This document shows positions 6,751-13,346 of a stretch of DNA of 13,346 nt, in pieces. The notes below the pieces were generated by a model that saw only the letters and a program-made list of their open reading frames with translations, did no database searches and was not told the origin of the DNA. The DNA lies in contig SKYL01000098.1 in the NCBI GenBank assembly GCA_007127935.1, positions 1-13,346 of the forward strand, written 5' to 3'. Within the stretch, counting starts at the first letter, position 1; the number at the start of each line of letters is the position of its first letter. The translations under genes were made by a program, and so were the position numbers. Origin of the DNA: Halorhodospira sp. Lineage in GTDB: Bacteria > Pseudomonadota > Gammaproteobacteria > Nitrococcales > Halorhodospiraceae.

Positions 6751-9700
6751 GGCGCTCGCTCCTCCGTCAACGCGGCGTGGAGGGGGCCGCAGACCGCCTC
6801 CGCCCGCGCCGGAAAGCCCAGCGGCGCGTCGGCGTCGGCGGCGATGGTGCTGTCGCTGTTCAGCACCAGGCGGAAGTACGGGTCGTCGGCCGCCCGCTCC
6901 CGGTTGCGGTGGGTGGTGGTCAAGGTGCTATTGAGGGCGGCCACGGCGTCATCCGGCGTCTTGGGGGCCTTGCCGTGCCGGGTCTGGTCGAGATACTTCC
7001 CAGCCAGATCGGGCAGAAAGGGCAGCGGGCGGCGCACGCCTTCACCGTGGAGGCGGCATAGGCAGGCCAGCTCCCCCGCCGCGTCCTCCCGCTCGATCGT
7101 CCCCCGCAATTGCAGCACCCCCTTGTCATCCACCCCGGCCAGATAGAGCGCGCCGGGGTGGCCGACGGCCACGGCGGCCAAGTAGTCGATCCAAGCGGAA
7201 AGGCGGTGTTTCATCTTCAACGATCCGGGGCGCATGCGCCTCAGGCCGCCACCCCACGGATCTTCGATCCGGCCCACCAGACGGACGGATGCGGGAGGGG
7301 CGCCGTCCCCGCGCCGCCAGACGCCGGGCACGATCAAGTCGAGCTCCAGCGGGGGCAACTGGGAATCCACGGTTTGCCACTGTGACCAGACCGGGAGCAA
7401 TGCGTTGACCTGCATGGCCTGCCGCCCGTAGGCCGGGCCGTCCAGGGGCGGCGGCGGCAGGTCGCCCCGTGCCTTCAGCAGTGGCGGCGGGGCATCGGTG
7501 GGAAGCGCCGCTTCGCCTTCACGGGCGTGCCGGAAGAGTTCCTCGCGCAACGTCCACGCCGCCAGAGCGTCTAGCGCCAGCGGCTCCTCGTCCGGGATCT
7601 CGTCCTCGGTGCGGTCGAGTTGCAGTTGCGCACGTTCCTGGAAGAAGTAGCGGGCGGGGTGGCGGAAGAAGCGGTGCAACTCCGCCAACTCCACGATCAC
7701 CGGGTCGGGCGACGGTTCGGGGGGGTCGAAGGGGCCGCCGTCGACAAAGGGGGGCGGGGCGTGGCGCGGTTGCCGCAGCGCCTCGGTGGCCGGCTGCCAC
7801 TCGGCGACGAAGGTGAAGAGGCGGCGCCGGGTCGTCTCGGGGGCCGTCTCGGGCCGGGTAACGGCGTCCGCCGGATCGTCGTCCGGCGCCTCGAAGTAGT
7901 GGCGGCTGAAGGGCTGCATCGGCTGATGCGTAACGAATTGCGTTATGAACGTGTCTCGATCCGTATCGCTGCCGTGGTGGGCGTGGATGAAGTCGAGCAA
8001 CTCGCCGACCACCGGTGACGGCGGGACCGTCTCCCCGCTGCGTGCGTCCTGTCCGGTGTAGCTGAGGTAGAAGACGTCACCGGCCGCCATCAATGACTGC
8101 AGGAAGAGCAGCCGGTCGTCGTCGCGGGACGACGGGTCGCCCAGCCGGGGGTGGTGGTGGATCAGGTTGATCTCCCGGTGGCGCTCCTGACGGGGGAAGA
8201 GACCGTCGTCCATGCCCAGCAGGCAGACCATGCGGAACGGCGTGGCGCGCAGGGGAACGAGCCCGCAGAAGGTGACGCCGTCACCGAGGAACGGCTGCCG
8301 TTCCCCGGGACCGGCCAACTCCGCCGCCACCGCGTCCCGCACCGTCTCCCAGTAGAGCAACTCGGCGTCCAGGCATTCGCCGGCCTCACCCAGGGCCGCC
8401 ACCGCATCCCGAATGGCGGCCAGGGCTTGTTCCTCCCGGCGATCCTCGGGGCCGGCGGCGAAGAGGGCGGCCACCGCGCCGTGAAGGCGGTCCTGCCACG
8501 TCTCGGGGGTGGTGGGAGTGGTGAAGGCTTCGGCATGGTCGCGCAGGGTCTCGATGAGCCACCAGAGCTTGCCCACGGCCGTGGCGCTACCGCCTTCCAG
8601 GTCACTCCATGGGGCCACGCCGTCCGTGAGCGCCCCGTCGTCCGCCTGGACGGCGCCCAGCAACAGACGGTCGAGGCCGAACCGCCAGGTGTTCTGCTCG
8701 AAGCCACCAGCGTCGAAGCGGCGCCGGGTCTCCCCATCGAACCCCCAGCGGACGCCGGCGGCGACGGTCCAACGCCGCAAGTGGTCCAGGTCGGCCTCAT
8801 CCAGACCAAAGCGGCGCATCACCGCCGGAACCGCCGCTAAAGCGAGGATCTCCCCCGCCGTCCAGCGGGAGAGCGGCAGTTCCAGCAGGGTGAGGAAGGT
8901 TCGCGCCACCGGATGGTCGGCCACCCGGGGGCAGTCGGCTACGGAGTAGGGGATACGGCCAGCATCGCCGCCTTCTCCACCGCCTCCAAAGACGGCGTGG
9001 ATGGCCGGGGCGTAGGCGGCCACGTCGGCCAGCAACACCACGATGTGGCGGGGCTCCAGACTTGGGTCACGGCTCATCCGATCGAGAATCTGGTCGTGCA
9101 GGACCTGCACTTCCCGCAGCCGCCCGTGGCAGGCGTGGATCTGCAGCGACGGGTCGCCAATGAGGCGCCCGGCGCCGCCGTCGGAGTCGATGTGAGGCTC
9201 CATGCGGATGATCCCGGCCTGAATCCGGTGCAGCAGGCTCTTCCGGATCGGTGGTTCATAGGCCATTGCCTCGCCGAGGTCGGGCTCGTGGATACCGGTC
9301 AACTCGTCGCTGTAGAGCAGGCGAAGAAAGTCCCGGGCCGGCCGGCCCAGGGCGGCCAGCAACGGATGGCCGACGGCGAGCCGTTCCTCGTCGGGGAGGG
9401 TGGCCGTGTCGGGGTCGATGTGGAGCGAGACCCGGTGGCGTTCGATGTCGCCCCAGTACTCGGCGCACGGGTTCGGGAGCAGGAAGTGGACATCGGTGTG
9501 CCGCGCCAGGGCGTAGAGCAGCCGCAGGTAGTCGGCCGGGAGTTGTCCGAGGCCGAAGCAGTAAAGGCGTGCCGGCAAGGCGGATAGATCGAACTCGTTT
9601 TGGCCGCCTGGTCCGCTTGGTTCGCCTGGGCCGCCACCGGGGCCCGCACCGGGTGCGGCGCGGCAGGCGGCGATGAACCGTTCCAGCAATTCATGGCGCT

Positions 9701-10223
9701 GGGGGCGCCCGATGCGCGCCACCAGTGCCCGCCACGCCGGGGCTTGCCAATCCGCCGGGGGGTCGGCGTCGTCCTCACCCCGCTCCCACGCGGCCAATAA
9801 GTCGCCGCGGTGGATCAGGTAGCCGTCGAACAGATCGGCCAGCCGATTGGCCAACTGCCAGCGATGGACTTCCGACGGTTCCCCGGCGAGGTAGGCGGCC
9901 AGCCGGGGGGTGGTTGCGGCCAGTTCGGGGAGCAGGGCGTAGAGGTGCCAACGCATCCGCCGCCGGGTGTAGGCGGTGGTGTCCGGGGCCTGGGGCAGGG
10001 CGTTGTGGATCAGCCGCCAGAAGTAGCGGGCCGGCACCGGGAACTCGACGCCGGCGGCGATCCCTTCGCCGGTGGCCAAGTACCCTTGAAGCCAGCGGGC
10101 GATGCCGGGTTCCGGGACCAGCACAGTTTCATCGGCCAGAGGGGCGGCGTTGCTCCGGCGGCGCAGGACCGCCAGGAGGTCGGCGAGGCTGCGCAGGTCG
10201 TGGTGATGGTAGAGATGGAACAC
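6747..10223 (-). CDS. recC: RecBCD subunit RecC
   Basis: This 1158-residue protein is close to E. coli RecC (1122). The N-terminus (MFHLYHHHDLRSLADLLAVL) lines up with the start of known RecC proteins and fixes the GTG start at 10223. Further RecC landmarks are IARWLQGYLA and GIAAGVEFPVPARYFW in the first 75 residues, IHACHGRLREVQVLHDQIL near 360-380, RHIVVLLADVAAYAPAI, IPYSVAD, and in the C-terminal part ELHRFFRHPARYFFQER followed by DEEPLALDAL near 845-870. RecC is a helicase-fold scaffold without ATPase motifs; it holds RecB and RecD and reads Chi in the nascent 3' strand. A Gly/Pro-rich linker lies near residues 190-210. A GAGG only 4 nt before the GTG overlaps the upstream gene's stop, and the intergenic gap is 6 bp, so coupling is likely. 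It overlaps recB by 4 bp. Confidence 0.97.
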   Translation of the reverse strand: MFHLYHHHDLRSLADLLAVLRRRSNAAPLADETVLVPEPGIARWLQGYLATGEGIAAGVEFPVPARYFWRLIHNALPQAPDTTAYTRRRMRWHLYALLPELAATTPRLAAYLAGEPSEVHRWQLANRLADLFDGYLIHRGDLLAAWERGEDDADPPADWQAPAWRALVARIGRPQRHELLERFIAACRAAPGAGPGGGPGEPSGPGGQNEFDLSALPARLYCFGLGQLPADYLRLLYALARHTDVHFLLPNPCAEYWGDIERHRVSLHIDPDTATLPDEERLAVGHPLLAALGRPARDFLRLLYSDELTGIHEPDLGEAMAYEPPIRKSLLHRIQAGIIRMEPHIDSDGGAGRLIGDPSLQIHACHGRLREVQVLHDQILDRMSRDPSLEPRHIVVLLADVAAYAPAIHAVFGGGGEGGDAGRIPYSVADCPRVADHPVARTFLTLLELPLSRWTAGEILALAAVPAVMRRFGLDEADLDHLRRWTVAAGVRWGFDGETRRRFDAGGFEQNTWRFGLDRLLLGAVQADDGALTDGVAPWSDLEGGSATAVGKLWWLIETLRDHAEAFTTPTTPETWQDRLHGAVAALFAAGPEDRREEQALAAIRDAVAALGEAGECLDAELLYWETVRDAVAAELAGPGERQPFLGDGVTFCGLVPLRATPFRMVCLLGMDDGLFPRQERHREINLIHHHPRLGDPSSRDDDRLLFLQSLMAAGDVFYLSYTGQDARSGETVPPSPVVGELLDFIHAHHGSDTDRDTFITQFVTHQPMQPFSRHYFEAPDDDPADAVTRPETAPETTRRRLFTFVAEWQPATEALRQPRHAPPPFVDGGPFDPPEPSPDPVIVELAELHRFFRHPARYFFQERAQLQLDRTEDEIPDEEPLALDALAAWTLREELFRHAREGEAALPTDAPPPLLKARGDLPPPPLDGPAYGRQAMQVNALLPVWSQWQTVDSQLPPLELDLIVPGVWRRGDGAPPASVRLVGRIEDPWGGGLRRMRPGSLKMKHRLSAWIDYLAAVAVGHPGALYLAGVDDKGVLQLRGTIEREDAAGELACLCRLHGEGVRRPLPFLPDLAGKYLDQTRHGKAPKTPDDAVAALNSTLTTTHRNRERAADDPYFRLVLNSDSTIAADADAPLGFPARAEAVCGPLHAALTEERAP
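6761..6765 (-). promoter_or_regulatory. Ribosome binding site of recB, inside the end of recC
   Basis: GGAGG on the minus strand (6765-6761) lies 10 nt before the GTG at 6750. It supports the non-ATG start and the 4-bp GTGA overlap with the recC stop codon. Confidence 0.7.
9601..9645. repeat. Degenerate 9-bp tandem repeat inside recC
   Basis: Five imperfect 9-bp units lie here: TGGCCGCCT, GGTCCGCTT, GGTTCGCCT, GGGCCGCCA and the looser CCGGGGCCC. On the coding strand they encode the Gly/Pro-rich segment GPGGGPGEPSGPGG. It is probably an expanded linker, similar in unit length to the repeat in recB. Confidence 0.6.
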
Positions 10224-10229
10224 GCTGCC

Positions 10230-11723
10230 TCAAGGGTCGTTGCGACGGTCGTTTTCCTCCGCGTTGGCCGCGGCGGTGATCCCCAACAACTCCCGCATGA
10301 TCCGCTCGCCTTCCGGGTTCGGCGCGCCCGCCTCGGGGAGCGGGATTTCGCCGTCCGGTTCCGGATCCGTGGCGGCGGAGGGAGCGCCATCCACGGTGGG
10401 AGGCGGGGCGGACGGTACCGCATCGCCCGCCTCCGGTGGGGTGTCCGGTGGTATCCCTTCTCCGGCGGGAGCGGGCGAAGCGGGGGCGGTCTGAGGCGCG
10501 GCCGGTTGCGCGGCTTGAGCCGCTGCCACCGCCGCCTCGTTGCGGTCGTGTTCGCTCTGGTAGGTGACGGAACCGCCGACATGGTGGCGGTCAACCCAGC
10601 ACTCCTCGTGGGCCGGCTTCATCCGCGCCATGCAGCCCTCGAACTTCTCCGGCATGTCGTAGTGGCATTGAGAGCAGTCGGGCATCTCCACCCGCAGGTT
10701 ATCGGGCTCCCCGAATGGGACTAGGCGGGCCGAGTCCGGATTGCTGCACGCATGATCGTAGTCGGTGATAAAGATGCGCCAGTACTCGTCCTTGATCGGT
10801 TGGTTGCAGACCAGGCAGCGGCCGCCGGCGCGGTTGAGAATGGTCTCGCGGACGCTGGGGTGCTTGACCGCCCGCTCGGCGAAGCGCTCCCAGGCAATGG
10901 GGCTGTGGCGCCTCTTGGCCTCTTCGGCGCTCATGGTGGTGACGATGTGGTCCCGGCCGCGCAGCCGCTCCTCCATTTCCTCCCGGCGTTCGCGCCGCCG
11001 GCGGGCGACCCCGTCGATCCGCTCCACCAGGTTGTGGAGGGTATCGATCCCGCCGCGCACGACAAAGACGCGGTGCTCTTCATTGCGCCGGATCTCGGGA
11101 TCTTCCCCAGTGGGAATCCAGACGATGCACGTGGCCCGAAAGTCTTCCCCCAGCAGGGCGGCGTTACGCAGGGCCGCCGGCAATCCGCGCTTCACCCGCT
11201 CCTTGGGCAGGATATAGACGGGGTGGAGGGAGTCGGGGCAATGAATCAGGATATTGGTCCTTCCATGGGGGGTCTCGATGTCGAATTCGTACTGATTCTT
11301 CGGGAAGCTGTTGGTCAGCCACTCCTGGAGGGAGACCGGGGTGGCCGGCAGGTTTTCGCCCAGCCGTTCCCGTTCGATGCGCAGCCGCTCCCGTTCCTTC
11401 CGCTTGAAGTGCTCCTCGATCTCCGGCGTGATCCGGCGGATGGCCAGGATCACCGCCAGGGTGGCGATGGCGCCCAGCGGCAAGGAGACCGTGGTCAGTG
11501 TTTCATGCACCGTCTCCAGGTACCAGACCTCGGGGACGGTGAACATGTGCGGGAAGAGCGCGATGGCGCCGAGCACGAAGGCCAGGTCGATCCAGAGCCG
11601 GGCCTGGTGCCAGCGGCCCACCGCGCCGTAGTCCTCCACCCGGCCCGCCCGGTGCGCGGCGATGGAGACCACCCCCCGGGCCACCAGCAGGATCAGAAGG
11701 ATGATGATGCTGAGCGCGGTCAT
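10230..11723 (-). CDS. Membrane-anchored protein with an HNH-like Cys/His domain, in the recCB operon
   Basis: I do not recognise this 497-residue protein as a named family. Three hydrophobic segments (about 3-22, 43-63, 74-94) precede an Arg/Lys/Glu-rich stretch (95-122). The positive-inside rule places the rest in the cytoplasm. Residues about 128-238 look like a mixed alpha/beta domain that I cannot assign, followed by a charged helix (240-258). Residues about 285-382 resemble an HNH domain: VRETILNRAGGRCLVC (C303, C306), DYDH (D323, H324), DNL (N342) and CSQCH (C350, C353, H354), which is the order of a Cys4 zinc-stabilised HNH nuclease. Extra candidate metal ligands are C364, H372 and C375. 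The tail (about 398-470) is Pro/Ala-rich and probably disordered. The start has AGGAGG 12 nt upstream. The gene lies 19 bp after the REC-PilZ gene and 6 bp before recC. The motif could be a purely structural zinc site. Confidence 0.8.
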   Translation of the reverse strand: MTALSIIILLILLVARGVVSIAAHRAGRVEDYGAVGRWHQARLWIDLAFVLGAIALFPHMFTVPEVWYLETVHETLTTVSLPLGAIATLAVILAIRRITPEIEEHFKRKERERLRIERERLGENLPATPVSLQEWLTNSFPKNQYEFDIETPHGRTNILIHCPDSLHPVYILPKERVKRGLPAALRNAALLGEDFRATCIVWIPTGEDPEIRRNEEHRVFVVRGGIDTLHNLVERIDGVARRRRERREEMEERLRGRDHIVTTMSAEEAKRRHSPIAWERFAERAVKHPSVRETILNRAGGRCLVCNQPIKDEYWRIFITDYDHACSNPDSARLVPFGEPDNLRVEMPDCSQCHYDMPEKFEGCMARMKPAHEECWVDRHHVGGSVTYQSEHDRNEAAVAAAQAAQPAAPQTAPASPAPAGEGIPPDTPPEAGDAVPSAPPPTVDGAPSAATDPEPDGEIPLPEAGAPNPEGERIMRELLGITAAANAEENDRRNDP

Positions 11724-11735
11724 GACGGCGGTGTC

Positions 11736-11741
11736 CCTCCT
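11736..11741 (-). promoter_or_regulatory. Ribosome binding site of the membrane HNH-like gene
   Basis: AGGAGG on the minus strand sits just after the stop codon of the REC-PilZ gene and 12 nt before the ATG at 11723. The spacing is long but the match is perfect, consistent with reinitiation within one transcript. Confidence 0.6.
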
Positions 11742-11742
11742 C

Positions 11743-12534
11743 TCATAACCGTGGAACGGTGCTCTGTTCGCGGAGGGCGTTCTGGAACGAGGTCAAGCGT
11801 TGCAGGGCACCGCGTTCCAACTCCAGAAAACGAAAGGCGAGGCAGACCGCCGAGCGGGAACCGCTCTTGTTGTCGGCCTCCACCCGCACCACCTCCGTGG
11901 GGATGACGATCGGCGGATCCGCCTCGCCGCCCTCCTTGCCATCGCCACCCGGGAGCACGATCCGCAGCGTGGCCGGATCGTAGACCCAGAGGTTACGGCC
12001 GAAGCTGTTCGGCAGCCGCAACAGGGCGCCGTTGAGGGAGATATCGATCAAGGTGCCGCTGCCGCAGCCGCTGTGTCCCTTGATCTCCACCAGCACGACC
12101 ACGCGGTGGTCCTGGTCGACCTTCACCCGCTCCGCCTTGCGCCGCTCCGACCGGTGGACGATGGTGCGCACTTTGTCTACCAGGGTGGTGGCGGTAAAGG
12201 GCTTGACCACGTACGCGTCGACCCCGGCCTCCACCGCCTTGACCAACGAATCGCGGTCGGCCCGTGTGGTCACCATGATGAATGGGGTCTGCGCGGTCTC
12301 GGGCCGGCTGCGCACTTCCATCAAAAACTGATGGCCGTTCAACCCCGGCATCTCCCAGTCGCAGAAGATCCAGGTGATCTCGTCACGGCGGGAGTGGAGT
12401 ACACGGAGGGCCCCGGAGCCGTTATCGGCTTCAATGATGTTGCGGCACCCCAGGTAGTCCCGTAGGAGTGTGGCGATGATCCGGCGGACGGTCGCCGAGT
12501 CGTCAATGACCAGTGCTACATCGTTGTCCAGCAT
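11743..12534 (-). CDS. REC-PilZ response regulator (phospho-receiver plus c-di-GMP-binding domain)
   Basis: This 263-residue cytoplasmic protein begins with a CheY-like receiver domain (about 5-127). The acidic pocket is D11/D12, the phosphoacceptor D59 (CDWEMPG), the switch Thr T89 and the conserved K111 in KPF, so it should be phosphorylated by a histidine kinase. A PilZ domain follows: R132 and R136 form the RxxxR motif (RKAER) and D164-G169 the (D/N)xSxxG motif (DISLNG), so c-di-GMP binding is expected. There is a Gly/Glu-rich loop near 196-206. No DNA-binding domain is present, so it probably works through protein contacts. The ATG at 12534 has GGAGG 11 nt upstream. It is the first gene of the run leading into recC and recB; no histidine kinase is adjacent. 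In other bacteria REC-PilZ proteins usually act in motility or surface behaviour; a link to the downstream genes is inference. Confidence 0.94.
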   Translation of the reverse strand: MLDNDVALVIDDSATVRRIIATLLRDYLGCRNIIEADNGSGALRVLHSRRDEITWIFCDWEMPGLNGHQFLMEVRSRPETAQTPFIMVTTRADRDSLVKAVEAGVDAYVVKPFTATTLVDKVRTIVHRSERRKAERVKVDQDHRVVVLVEIKGHSGCGSGTLIDISLNGALLRLPNSFGRNLWVYDPATLRIVLPGGDGKEGGEADPPIVIPTEVVRVEADNKSGSRSAVCLAFRFLELERGALQRLTSFQNALREQSTVPRL

Positions 12535-12673
12535 TCAGCGGCCTGCCTCCACGCGTCTTGAGGCGATGTTAGCACCGGCTGGGCGATGGAAGTACCAGTG
12601 GTTCGTGGGGACACTTGCCCGGTGACTCCTTTCGATGCGCGGCGCCTGGCTTCCTGGGCCGCTTGCGGTCAGA
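12535..12673. other. Divergent intergenic region between the REC-PilZ operon and the ABC exporter
   Basis: This 139-bp gap must hold the promoters for both the leftward recCB-containing gene run and the rightward exporter. I see no convincing sigma-70 pair on either strand: TAACAT at 12571-12566 on the minus strand lacks a -35 box. There is no clear inverted repeat. A sigma-54-like element is listed separately. Confidence 0.6.
12582..12597 (-). promoter_or_regulatory. Possible sigma-54 (RpoN) promoter for the REC-PilZ/recCB run
   Basis: The minus strand reads TGGTAC, 5 nt, TCGC, against the sigma-54 consensus TGGCAC-N5-TTGC. Eight of ten core positions match and the near-invariant GG and GC are kept 10 nt apart. 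Transcription would start near 12571, about 37 nt before the ATG at 12534. No enhancer-binding site can be recognised, so this is tentative. Confidence 0.28.
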
Positions 12674-13346
12674 ATGTGCGCCGTGCGCCCCAGCAGATAC
12701 AGTGACTACAGCGGCCAACGCCCCGACTGGCGGATCATCGCCAGCGTGCTGCCGTACCTGGCCGAGTTCCGGGGGCGGGTGATCCTGGCGTTGGTCTTCC
12801 TGGCCACGGCCAAGCTCTCCAACGTGGCGGTGCCGATCGCCCTGAAGTTCATCGTCGACCACCTGGAGGCCGGGCGGGCCGGCGAGGCCGTGTTGATCGT
12901 GCCGCTGGCGCTGGTCCTCGGCTACGGCGTGCTGCGCTTCAGCGCCACCTTCTTCGGCGAGTTGCGCGATGCGGTCTTCGCCCGGGTCGCGGAGCGGGCC
13001 ATGCGCCGGGCGTCGCTGCGGGTCTTCCGCCACCTTCACGCGCTGGATCTCAACTTCCACCTCTCGCGGCAGACCGGCGGGCTGGCCCGCGATATCGAGC
13101 GCGGTACCACCGGGATTCGCTTCCTGCTCCGTTTCATGCTCTTCAACGTGGTGCCGACCGTGCTGGAGATCCTGCTGGTGGCGGCGGTCCTCTTCGTCGC
13201 CTTCAGCATCGAGTTCGTCTTCACCGTGATGGTGGCGGTGGTGATCTACGTGGTCTTCTCGGTGCGGGTCACCGAGTGGCGGACCCGCTTCGTGCGCCAG
13301 ACCAACGAGATGGACAGCGAGTCCAACACCCGCGCCGTGGACAGCC
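12674..13346 (+). CDS. Atm1-type ABC exporter, N-terminal membrane part, C-terminus outside window
   Basis: An open frame of 224 codons runs off the right edge. It carries the start of an ABC type-1 exporter transmembrane domain: hydrophobic segments at about 36-60, 70-97 and two more between about 160 and 205. The blocks FHLSRQTGGLARDIERGT, GIRFLLRFMLFNVVPT and VTEWRTRF followed by DSESNTRAVDS are characteristic of the Atm1/HMT1 half-transporters. These export glutathione-linked substrates in mitochondria and heavy-metal or glutathione conjugates in bacteria. The Arg-rich block around GIRFLLRF forms part of the glutathione pocket in known structures. The ATP-binding domain would lie beyond the window (family length about 600). 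No good Shine-Dalgarno is seen before the ATG at 12674, and a GTG at 12683 in the same frame is an alternative start. It is divergent from the REC-PilZ gene. Confidence 0.9.
   Translation, partial: MCAVRPSRYSDYSGQRPDWRIIASVLPYLAEFRGRVILALVFLATAKLSNVAVPIALKFIVDHLEAGRAGEAVLIVPLALVLGYGVLRFSATFFGELRDAVFARVAERAMRRASLRVFRHLHALDLNFHLSRQTGGLARDIERGTTGIRFLLRFMLFNVVPTVLEILLVAAVLFVAFSIEFVFTVMVAVVIYVVFSVRVTEWRTRFVRQTNEMDSESNTRAVDS

Noticed and set aside
10660..10676. CSQCH (C350-H354) in the membrane protein as a c-type cytochrome haem site
   Set aside because: Only one CxxCH occurs, the positive-inside rule puts this part in the cytoplasm where haem c is not attached, and the other Cys/His residues fit an HNH/zinc arrangement better.
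10752..11906. Plus-strand open frame of 384 codons opposite the membrane protein and REC-PilZ gene
   Set aside because: It spans a gene boundary on the other strand, has no recognisable domain, and the opposite strand shows membrane helices and PilZ motifs.
12569..13060. Minus-strand open frame of 163 codons at the right end
   Set aside because: It is antisense to the Atm1-type exporter, whose conserved blocks are clear, and its product is a His/Gln/Arg-rich shadow.

Overview
The window is GC-rich, densely coding chromosomal DNA. The linked recC and recB genes and the chemotaxis, c-di-GMP and Atm1-type genes suggest a high-GC gammaproteobacterium. A Chromatiales/Ectothiorhodospiraceae-like bacterium is my guess; this is inference only. 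No RNA gene, insertion sequence, CRISPR array or prophage is visible.

Layout. Positions 1-1680 (minus) hold the N-terminal 560 codons of a CheB-CheR-PAS chemotaxis-type fusion protein whose C-terminus lies outside the window. A 77-bp gap separates it from the divergent FGGY-family sugar kinase (1758-3044, plus), which closely resembles the cyanobacterial/plant D-ribulose kinases. The kinase converges on recB with one base between the two stop codons. From 12534 down to 3046 (minus) four genes run head to tail: a REC-PilZ response regulator, a membrane-anchored protein with an HNH-like Cys/His motif, recC and recB. The junctions are 19 bp, 6 bp and a 4-bp overlap, so one operon is likely. A 139-bp gap then separates the regulator from the divergent Atm1-type ABC exporter, which runs off the right edge (12674-13346).

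How they may fit together. RecC and RecB form the core of the RecBCD helicase/nuclease for double-strand break repair and degradation of linear DNA. recD is not in the window, and recB is followed directly by the opposing kinase gene. The unusual part is the front of the operon: a phospho-receiver/c-di-GMP-binding regulator and a three-helix membrane protein with a cytoplasmic HNH-like domain appear to be co-transcribed with recC and recB. The linkage is visible in the sequence. A functional connection between second-messenger signalling, the membrane and RecBC is a hypothesis. The sugar kinase, CheB-CheR protein and ABC exporter look like ordinary independent neighbours.
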